Below are positions 5,499 through 10,974 of a stretch of DNA of 10,974 nt, in pieces. This stretch comes from Acidobacteriota bacterium (lineage in GTDB: Bacteria > Acidobacteriota > UBA4820 > DSQY01). The notes under the pieces are model-generated. The model ran no database searches and had not been told where the DNA came from. It saw only the letters and a program-made list of their open reading frames with translations. The position numbers and the translations under genes are program-made. The stretch covers positions 1-10,974 of the forward strand of contig JAEMPZ010000208.1 of the NCBI GenBank assembly GCA_022759065.1, read 5' to 3'. Every line of letters starts with the position of its first letter. The stretch's first letter is position 1.

Positions 5499-6950
5499 AT
5501 GGGAAATGAGACGGTGGCCAACAGCGGGGCGGAGGCCGCGAAGCCGGCGGCGAAAACTCAGGCAACGCCCAAGCTTTTGCCGCATCAGATTCTGGGGACC
5601 AGCTACTACCTTGAACACCCTTACCAGGGTGACAAGGTCAAGCGATTCCTCGAAATCTTCGCGGCGGTGCTCAAGCACACGAACTACGGGCACCTCGTGG
5701 ATACTTACGCGCGCGTTGGCGCCAAGTGCGCCAACTGCGCCGTGGCTTGCCAGATTTACCTCGCCACTAATGATCCTAAGGACATTCCCTGTTACCGGAC
5801 CAACCTCCTTCTGGAAATCTACCGGAGGCACTTCACGTTCCGGGGAGTCCTGCAGAGCAAGGTCACGGGAGAGGTCTATCTGACTGATGAGAAAATCAGC
5901 GAGCTGGCCGAATCGGTCTACCACTGCACCGGCTGCCGGCGATGCTCCTTCGAGTGCCCCATGGGCATTGACCACGGCCTGATGACCCACTTGAGCCGGT
6001 ACATCCTTTCCGAGATGGACATTGCGCCCAAGGCGCTTGTCGTAGCTACGCGCGAGCAGCTCGAAGGCAAGACCGGGAACACCTCCGCCATCCCGGTGCC
6101 GGCGCTTCTTGACACTCTGGAGTTTCTGGCGGATGACATTAAGGACGAGAAGGGGATTGAGCTTCAGTTTCCAGTTGACAAGGAGGGGCGCGAGTTCGTC
6201 TTCTTCCCCGCCGTCAGCGACTATCTCCTGGAAGCCGAAACGCTGAAAGGCATCGCCCTGACTTTTTATGCCGCCGGCGAAGAGGACCGATGGACGATAG
6301 GCACCGGCTACTACGACGGCATCAACTACGGCCTTTTTTACAGCGACTGGTGCGCCGAGCGAATCATCAGCAAGGAGATCGCCGAAACCAAGAGGCTCAA
6401 GGGCCGAAAAATCCTCATCGGCGAGTGCGGCCACGCGTCGAGAAGCGCCAAGGTTTTCGTGCCGAGCTTCGGTGGCGGGAAGAACGCGCTGCCGGTGATG
6501 AACATCATGGAAGTGACTCTGGACATGCTGCGGCGCGGCAAGCTCAAGCTCGACCCGAACGTGATAACGGAGCGCGTCACTTACCACGACCCGTGTAACA
6601 TAGCCCGCAGCGGGTGGATCGTTGACCAGCCGAGAGAAATCCTGCGAGCCTTCTGCAAGAACTACGTTGACATGGAGCCGAAGGGAGAAAAGAACTACTG
6701 CTGCGGCGGCGGGGGCGGAACCGTTTCGATTGACGAGGTCCGCTCTTATCGCACCGGCGTCACCGGCAAATTGAAAGCGGAGCAGATAAGAAGAACGGGC
6801 GCGAAGTACGTCGTCGCGCCGTGCGCCAACTGCAAGAAACAGCTTCGCGAGGTCTGCGAGGACAATGATTTGAAAGGGGTCGAGGTGGTCGGCCTCCATG
6901 ACCTTATTTACAAGGCGCTCATTCTCGACAACAAGGGGGGAAAACCATGA
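5499..6950 (+). CDS. CCG-domain iron-sulfur protein (DsrK/HdrD/TmcB/HmcF type)
   Basis: 483 residues from ATG at 5499, which follows GGGAGG; an in-frame ATG at 5472, overlapping the previous stop, is an alternative adding nine residues. Related to the cytoplasmic catalytic subunits of DsrMKJOP, Hmc and Tmc complexes and to HdrD. A canonical [4Fe-4S] set lies at C143/146/149/153. The N-terminal set is C77/80/84 with C98 further on, and a Gly (G74) where the first Cys of a CxxCxxCxxxC motif would be. One CCG domain follows: HDPCN with C366, C401-C402-G403 and C442-A-N-C445, i.e. an intact CX34CCGX39CXXC pattern, suited to a non-cubane cluster that acts on disulfides in HdrB/HdrD. No signal peptide, so cytoplasmic. 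The next gene starts in its stop codon (ATGA), implying a tight pair with the NarI-like subunit. Physiological partner unknown. Confidence 0.9.
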   Translation: MGNETVANSGAEAAKPAAKTQATPKLLPHQILGTSYYLEHPYQGDKVKRFLEIFAAVLKHTNYGHLVDTYARVGAKCANCAVACQIYLATNDPKDIPCYRTNLLLEIYRRHFTFRGVLQSKVTGEVYLTDEKISELAESVYHCTGCRRCSFECPMGIDHGLMTHLSRYILSEMDIAPKALVVATREQLEGKTGNTSAIPVPALLDTLEFLADDIKDEKGIELQFPVDKEGREFVFFPAVSDYLLEAETLKGIALTFYAAGEEDRWTIGTGYYDGINYGLFYSDWCAERIISKEIAETKRLKGRKILIGECGHASRSAKVFVPSFGGGKNALPVMNIMEVTLDMLRRGKLKLDPNVITERVTYHDPCNIARSGWIVDQPREILRAFCKNYVDMEPKGEKNYCCGGGGGTVSIDEVRSYRTGVTGKLKAEQIRRTGAKYVVAPCANCKKQLREVCEDNDLKGVEVVGLHDLIYKALILDNKGGKP

Positions 6951-7651
6951 ACACGGCTTTTTATCTCGCCCGAGGCCCCTTTCTATACCTTGCCTTTGCC
7001 GTGCTTATCCTGGGCGCGCTCAGGCAGTGGGGGCTGACGATAGCAGAAGTCATCCGCGCCTACCGGGTCGCGGGAGACCAGAAGATCCCCTGGCAATGGA
7101 TGTTCAAAAAGAGCCTGGGCTGGATCGTGCCCGTCAACGCGTTAAGAGGCGCTCGCGTGCTCTTTACCATCGCCTCGGCGGTCTTTCACGTCGGGATGCT
7201 TTTGGTGCCTCTCTTCCTTGCGGGCCACATTGCCCTGGTGAAAAAGGGCATCGGGCTTGCATGGCCCGCGCTTCCCGCCGCGGCCGCGGACGGCCTGACC
7301 ATCGCGGCCCTCGCCGGCCTTGGGGTCATCCTCCTATACAGGCTTCTTGACAAGGCCGCGAGATTCTTGAGCACAGCCCAGGACTACGCGCTGCTCGCGC
7401 TGTGCATCGTCGCCTTTGTCTCCGGCTACTTCGTGGCGCACCCCGCGCAGAACCCGCTGCCATTTAATCTGATGTATCTCTTCCACCTGTTGAGCGCCGA
7501 GCTGATCCTCATAGTCCTTCCCTTCAGCAAGCTCTGCCACGCGCTCCTCTTCCCCTCGACGCGCATCGTCTGGGAACTCGGCTGGCACTTCGTCCCAGGC
7601 GGAGGCGACAAAGTAAGAGTGGCGCTAGGAAAGGCAGGTGAGCCGGTATGA
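6947..7651 (+). CDS. NarI-like di-heme cytochrome b membrane subunit (DsrM/HmcE/TmcC type)
   Basis: 234 residues with about five to six hydrophobic segments (near residues 9-31, 72-95, 112-132, 147-165, 176-194). NarI-type subunits carry two b hemes that move electrons between quinone and a bound iron-sulfur partner. Candidate heme ligands are H81 and H94 in one helix and H180 and H198 in another; the 18-residue spacing of the second pair equals that of E. coli NarI (H187/H205), while the first pair is 13 apart rather than 10. The start overlaps the CCG gene stop by ATGA and follows AAGGGGGG; the stop overlaps the next start in the same way. Together with the CCG protein it forms a DsrMK/HdrDE-like pair. 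Subfamily assignment is uncertain. Confidence 0.87.
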   Translation: MNTAFYLARGPFLYLAFAVLILGALRQWGLTIAEVIRAYRVAGDQKIPWQWMFKKSLGWIVPVNALRGARVLFTIASAVFHVGMLLVPLFLAGHIALVKKGIGLAWPALPAAAADGLTIAALAGLGVILLYRLLDKAARFLSTAQDYALLALCIVAFVSGYFVAHPAQNPLPFNLMYLFHLLSAELILIVLPFSKLCHALLFPSTRIVWELGWHFVPGGGDKVRVALGKAGEPV

Positions 7652-8454
7652 TAGAGAACCCCTGCATCCTAACCGACGTTACCAAGTGCATCGGCTGCGA
7701 GCAGTGCGTCGCGGCGTGCAAGAAGATTAACGGCCTGCCTGAGGCGGGCGCGCCCCCACGGCCCGGCGCAACGCCGGACGGCCTCTCGGCCGACCGCTGG
7801 ACAACCGTCATCCGAAAGCCGGACAACCACTTCGTCCGAAAACAGTGCCGCCACTGCCTCCAACCGGCCTGCGTTTCGGTGTGCCCGGTGGGCGCCTTGC
7901 AGAAGACGCCGGAGGGGCCGGTCATTTATGACAAGAGCATCTGCATGGGCTGCCGCTACTGCATGTTGGGCTGTCCCTACGGCATTCCTCACTACCAGTG
8001 GGATTCGGCCAACCCCTCCGTTCGCAAGTGCATTCTCTGCTACCCCTCGCTCAAGTCCGGCAAGATAGACAAGCCAGCTTGCGTGACTGCCTGCCCCACT
8101 CAAGCCACAATTTTTGGCGCGCGAGAGGAAATGCTCCAGGAAGCAAAGAGACGGCTCAAGGCCGAGCCGTCAAAATACATTCAGAAAGTCTGGGGGGAAA
8201 CCGAAGTTGGCGGGACGTCGGTCCTTTACATTGCCGACATCTCCCTTGATTTTCTGGCCTGGAACGGCGGGAAGCAGCTCACGGACGAGCCCTTGCCAAC
8301 GCTGACGTGGGCAGCCCTCAAGCCGGTGCCATTCGAGTTCATCGGAATGGGCGCCGTCATGGGTTCGATTTATTGGATAATCGAGCGCCGCAAAAAACTT
8401 ATGGCCGAAAAAGCGCGGGAAAATGCGAGCGAGGAGGGGCCCAATGGAAAATAG
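7648..8454 (+). CDS. Four-cluster ferredoxin-like subunit with C-terminal membrane helix (HybA/HmcB/DsrO type)
   Basis: 268 residues. Sixteen cysteines in four [4Fe-4S] sets: C14/17/20/24, C67/70/75/79, C99/102/105/109 and C128/131/145/149, the electron wire of the DmsB/FdnH/HybA family that docks on NrfD-type membrane proteins. A probable single membrane helix lies at about residues 229-245, followed by a very basic tail (ERRKK and onward). There is no Tat or Sec signal: the protein begins MIENPCILTD, an in-frame TGA lies at 7639, and no upstream extension is possible. This differs from DsrO in the same window. The start overlaps the previous stop (ATGA); the last 11 bp overlap the start of the NrfD-cytochrome gene. 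Its side of the membrane is unclear (see findings). Confidence 0.88.
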   Translation: MIENPCILTDVTKCIGCEQCVAACKKINGLPEAGAPPRPGATPDGLSADRWTTVIRKPDNHFVRKQCRHCLQPACVSVCPVGALQKTPEGPVIYDKSICMGCRYCMLGCPYGIPHYQWDSANPSVRKCILCYPSLKSGKIDKPACVTACPTQATIFGAREEMLQEAKRRLKAEPSKYIQKVWGETEVGGTSVLYIADISLDFLAWNGGKQLTDEPLPTLTWAALKPVPFEFIGMGAVMGSIYWIIERRKKLMAEKARENASEEGPNGK

Positions 8455-10285
8455 GCGGCTGTTTCTCTTCAAAGGGTTCATGTGGGTCCTTGCCGGCCTC
8501 GCCGCTGCCGTGGCGGTCCTACGCTTCGCGCTCGGCTTGGGCGTGTCAACGGCGCTTAGCGACACGACGCCTTGGGGGCTCTGGATCGGATTTGACGTCA
8601 TGGGAGGCGTCGCGCTTGCCGCCGGCGGTTTTGTAATGGCTGCGGTGGTGCACGTCTTTCACCAGGAGCGCTACCACGCGGCGGCGCGCCCGGCGATCTT
8701 AACGGCCTTCCTCGGTTACGGCGCTGTCGCGGTCGGGCTTCTCTTTGACCTGGGGCTGCCTTGGAACATCTGGCACCCGATTATTTTCTGGAACCCGCGC
8801 TCGCCGCTGTTCGAGGTCGCGTGGTGCGTGATGCTCTATTTGACCGTGCTCGCCCTTGAAATCGCGCCGGTCATCCTTGTTAAAACTCCATTCCAGAAGC
8901 TGCACGGATTGCTTTCGCGGCTGGCGCTGCCAATAATGATCCTCGGCATCATGCTTTCGACCCTGCACCAGTCATCCCTGGGTTCGCTGCTGCTGATCAT
9001 GCCATTCAGGGTTCATCCTCTATGGTACAGCCACCTCCTGCCCGAGCTGTTTTTCGTTTCGGCCATCTGCCTTGGCCTGTCCATGGTCATGCTCGAATCA
9101 AGCGTCACCTCATGGCTGTATAAGAGAGAGCCAGAGATGGAAATGCTCTCCGGGTTGGCTCGCCTGGCGAGCTTCGCCCTGGCTTTCTATTTCCTCTTCA
9201 AGATGGTGGACCTGGCCATACAGCACAAGCTGGGGCTCATTTTTGATGGAAGCTGGCCGAGCAGCCTCTTCATCATCGAAATGCTGCTTTCGGCGGTCAT
9301 TCCGGCGGTTCTGTTCGCCATTCCCGCCGTCAGGCGCTCCTCGAAGGCGCTCTGGTTCCTCGCGGCATGTTCCGTGGGCGGCTTCGTCCTTGACAGGATC
9401 AACGCTTCCGGCCTGAGCCAGGTTTGGGCGACGCGCAACTTCTATTTCCCCGCCTGGACGGAATTCGCAATCAGCCTTGGCATTGTGTCGGCCTGCGTCC
9501 TTGTATTCCTCTTCATCGAAGAGCACTTCCCGGTTGATCCGCACGCGCTTGAGCAGACCGAAGCCGAAAGAAAGAAGCAGGAATCGGCGCTGCCGGCCTT
9601 CGCCCCTTTCGCCCAGGTCTGGCTTGGCGAGGGGTGGAGAAAATCGGCGAGGGTCTACTCCTTTCTCTTCGTGCTGGCCATGGCCTTTGGCTTGACTGTG
9701 GCGCCAAAGACCGAGCCGGTTTTGCAAATGCCGGCGAAAAGGGCCGTCGGCGCCGACATCCTCCGAATGGGACCAGGGCCGCGCTACGTCTATTTCGACC
9801 ACAAGAAGCATCAGGATGAAGCTGGTGGCGACAAGAGCTGCTGCATCTGCCACCACCTGCACCAGAAAGGCGACGTCGGGACGCCTTGCGTCGTGTGCCA
9901 CCAGAAGATGTTCCTGCCTACTAATATCTTCAATCATGAGGCCCACGTGGCGGCGCTCAACGGCAAGGCCTCATGTGCTTTGTGCCACGGCGAGGCCGAG
10001 CCGGTCAAGGTGGCGCCGCTTGCAAAGAAGTGCTCCGAGTGCCACGAGAAGGACTTCATGGCCCAAAACCCGGCCGTGAAAGTCTTTGACAGCAAGTGGG
10101 CGCCTTCCTACAAGGACGCCATGCACAAGATGTGCATTCCCTGCCACGAGGAGAAGGCCAAAGACCCAAAGGTCAACCAGCCAAACCTGGGCCGGTGCGG
10201 AGCTTGCCATGACAGCGGAACCGCCACCGAGAAGGCCTATTTGGCAAAATTTCCTGACAGCAGCAAGCCTGGAGGAGTGAAATGA
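8444..10285 (+). CDS. NrfD/HybB-type membrane protein fused to a hexaheme c-type cytochrome domain
   Basis: 613 residues from ATG at 8444, which follows GAGGAGGGG; an ATG at 8423 would add seven residues inside the previous gene. Residues about 10-360 are a multi-helix NrfD/HybB-like quinone-interacting domain, with motifs such as TTPWGLWIGFDVMGGVALAAGG (42-62 region) and HPIIFWNP (111-118). A charged linker (about 362-400) leads to one more helix (about 403-421), which would place the C-terminus in the periplasm. There six CxxCH sites follow: C466, C482, C511, C530, C564 and C585 (first Cys of each), with additional histidines such as H453, H456, H498 and H501 as possible distal ligands, as in class III cytochromes. 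NrfD proteins and their cytochromes are usually separate, as with DsrP and DsrJ here, so the fusion is notable. The frame is continuous. Next gene overlaps by ATGA. Confidence 0.9.
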   Translation: MENRRLFLFKGFMWVLAGLAAAVAVLRFALGLGVSTALSDTTPWGLWIGFDVMGGVALAAGGFVMAAVVHVFHQERYHAAARPAILTAFLGYGAVAVGLLFDLGLPWNIWHPIIFWNPRSPLFEVAWCVMLYLTVLALEIAPVILVKTPFQKLHGLLSRLALPIMILGIMLSTLHQSSLGSLLLIMPFRVHPLWYSHLLPELFFVSAICLGLSMVMLESSVTSWLYKREPEMEMLSGLARLASFALAFYFLFKMVDLAIQHKLGLIFDGSWPSSLFIIEMLLSAVIPAVLFAIPAVRRSSKALWFLAACSVGGFVLDRINASGLSQVWATRNFYFPAWTEFAISLGIVSACVLVFLFIEEHFPVDPHALEQTEAERKKQESALPAFAPFAQVWLGEGWRKSARVYSFLFVLAMAFGLTVAPKTEPVLQMPAKRAVGADILRMGPGPRYVYFDHKKHQDEAGGDKSCCICHHLHQKGDVGTPCVVCHQKMFLPTNIFNHEAHVAALNGKASCALCHGEAEPVKVAPLAKKCSECHEKDFMAQNPAVKVFDSKWAPSYKDAMHKMCIPCHEEKAKDPKVNQPNLGRCGACHDSGTATEKAYLAKFPDSSKPGGVK

Positions 10286-10722
10286 TGCTTTTGTCCCAAT
10301 CGGGCGCCAGCCGCCAAAGAATTCTCGTGGTTGACGACGAGCCGGACATCGTGGAATACCTCTGCACGGCGCTTGAGGACAACGGCTACGAAACGATGGG
10401 AGTGATTGAAGCGGACAAAGCGCTGGCGGCCGCAAAGAGTTTCGGCCCGAGCGCGATATTGTTGGACGTCCTCATGCCAGGCCATTCGGGGCTGGCACTG
10501 TATAGGGACATGCGCCTGGATGCGGCGCTGGCCGATGTCCCGGTGATTTTCCTCAGCGGCTATCCGGCCACAAAGCAAGATGGTTCGAGGACGCCACGCT
10601 GGGAAGAGTGGAAGGTTCCTCCGCCGGAGGGTTTCCTGGACAAGCCGGTCTCCATTTCGACCCTTCTGGCGACGATAAAGAAAATTCTGTACCGAGAAGG
10701 CCGCGGGGGGGCAAATGGCTGA
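10282..10722 (+). CDS. Single-domain response regulator (REC)
   Basis: 146 residues made of one receiver domain with no output domain. The phosphorylation machinery is complete: acidic pair D18/D19 in LVVDDEPD, phospho-acceptor D62 in LLDVLMPG, S92 in LSG and K121 in DKP. A polar insert (about residues 95-117) separates the Ser and Lys motifs. The first ATG overlaps the stop of the NrfD-cytochrome gene (ATGA) after GGAGGAG; a second ATG follows at once. The stop overlaps the next gene by 8 bp. With no output domain it probably acts by protein contact or as a phosphotransfer link to the PAS protein that follows. Its place in the redox operon suggests signalling tied to that complex. Confidence 0.92.
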   Translation: MMLLSQSGASRQRILVVDDEPDIVEYLCTALEDNGYETMGVIEADKALAAAKSFGPSAILLDVLMPGHSGLALYRDMRLDAALADVPVIFLSGYPATKQDGSRTPRWEEWKVPPPEGFLDKPVSISTLLATIKKILYREGRGGANG

Positions 10723-10974
10723 CATCAGCCGGCTGATTGAAGCGCACCTTTTCGACCAGGCCCCGTTCATGGTGGCCGTGTTCGATTCAAAGCTCCGCAT
10801 TCTCAAGGCCAACGCCAGCTTTGAGAAGACATTCGGGCCTTGGCAGGGCCGCACTTGCTACGAACTGTTCAAAGGCGCGACATCCGCGTGCGAGCTCTGC
10901 CTAGCTTCAGTGACGCTCGCCGACGGAAAGACGCGCGTGTGCGATGACCAGCTCAAGTCCCTGGGTTCTTACGG
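10715..10974 (+). CDS. PAS-domain sensor protein, N-terminal part (probable histidine kinase)
   Basis: Gene running off the right edge; 86 complete codons visible from ATG at 10715, which lies in the end of the response-regulator gene after a G-rich stretch (GGGGGG). The first 45 or so residues read as a PAS fold (HLFDQAPFMVAVFDSKLRIL and ANASFEKTFG), followed by C48, C59 and C62 in TCYELFKG...CELC, and a later Cys near residue 75. The same type of Cys-bearing PAS is found in many deltaproteobacterial kinases and activators. No kinase domain is visible in the window; a kinase is inferred from coupling to a stand-alone response regulator. It could instead be another PAS-containing regulator. 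Confidence 0.75.
   Translation, partial: MADISRLIEAHLFDQAPFMVAVFDSKLRILKANASFEKTFGPWQGRTCYELFKGATSACELCLASVTLADGKTRVCDDQLKSLGSY

Noticed and set aside
5442..6899. 485-codon open frame on the minus strand opposite the CCG gene
   Set aside because: Low-complexity shadow of a GC-rich gene; the plus strand has clear iron-sulfur motifs and operon overlaps.
9110..9946. 278-codon minus-strand frame opposite the NrfD-cytochrome gene
   Set aside because: Charged, His/Arg-rich translation typical of an antisense shadow; no family features.
5499..10285. Naming the second operon hmc, tmc or qrc
   Set aside because: The module set overlaps with these, but the fusion, the gene order and the missing Tat signal do not match any of them closely enough for a gene symbol.
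1..10974. CRISPR arrays, tRNA/rRNA genes, insertion sequences or phage genes
   Set aside because: No spaced direct repeats, cloverleaf-like or rRNA-like stretches, or transposase/integrase motifs were seen on reading through both strands.

Overview
The window (about 60% GC, dense genes, short gaps) reads as a chromosomal fragment of an anaerobe with dissimilatory sulfur metabolism, most likely a sulfate or sulfite reducer of the Desulfobacterota or a related phylum. The diagnosis rests on the end of a dsrMKJOP operon at the left: the C-terminus of dsrK, then complete dsrJ, dsrO and dsrP. Taxonomy beyond that is not supported by the sequence.

Layout. (1) Positions 1-2849, plus strand: dsrK (partial), dsrJ, dsrO, dsrP, encoding most of the membrane complex that links the quinone pool and periplasmic electron carriers to cytoplasmic sulfite reduction through DsrC. 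A 9-bp-stem hairpin lies between dsrO and dsrP. (2) 2901-3317: a small OsmC/Ohr-family protein with short degenerate tandem repeats on both sides. (3) 3356-4747, minus strand: a PAS-AAA+-Fis sigma-54 activator. (4) 4748-5034: the divergent intergenic region, with candidate activator-site inverted repeats, a second palindrome and a near-consensus -24/-12 (sigma-54) promoter pointing right. (5) 5035-5472: a small regulator with a MerR/excisionase-type helix-turn-helix and a Cys/Trp-rich C-terminal domain. (6) 5499-10285: four overlapping or touching genes for a second membrane redox complex: a CCG-domain iron-sulfur protein (DsrK/HdrD type), a NarI-like di-heme cytochrome b (DsrM type), a 16-Cys ferredoxin-like subunit (DsrO/HybA type), and an NrfD/HybB-type quinone-interacting membrane protein fused to a six-heme periplasmic cytochrome c domain. 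(7) 10282 to the right edge: a single-domain response regulator and the start of a PAS sensor protein, translationally coupled to the complex.

How it fits together. The window holds two complexes built from the same set of modules (CCG protein, NarI-like, cytochrome c, four-cluster ferredoxin, NrfD) but with different order, subfamilies and domain fusion. The second appears to have its own control: a divergent sigma-54 activator, a matching promoter, a Cys-rich DNA-binding protein and a two-component pair. The three putative sensor modules here (activator PAS, HTH-protein C-terminus, terminal PAS protein) all carry clustered cysteines, which suggests redox, metal or iron-sulfur sensing. The inferred job of the second complex is electron transfer between periplasmic cytochromes, (mena)quinone and a cytoplasmic thiol/disulfide partner; direction and partner cannot be read from the sequence.
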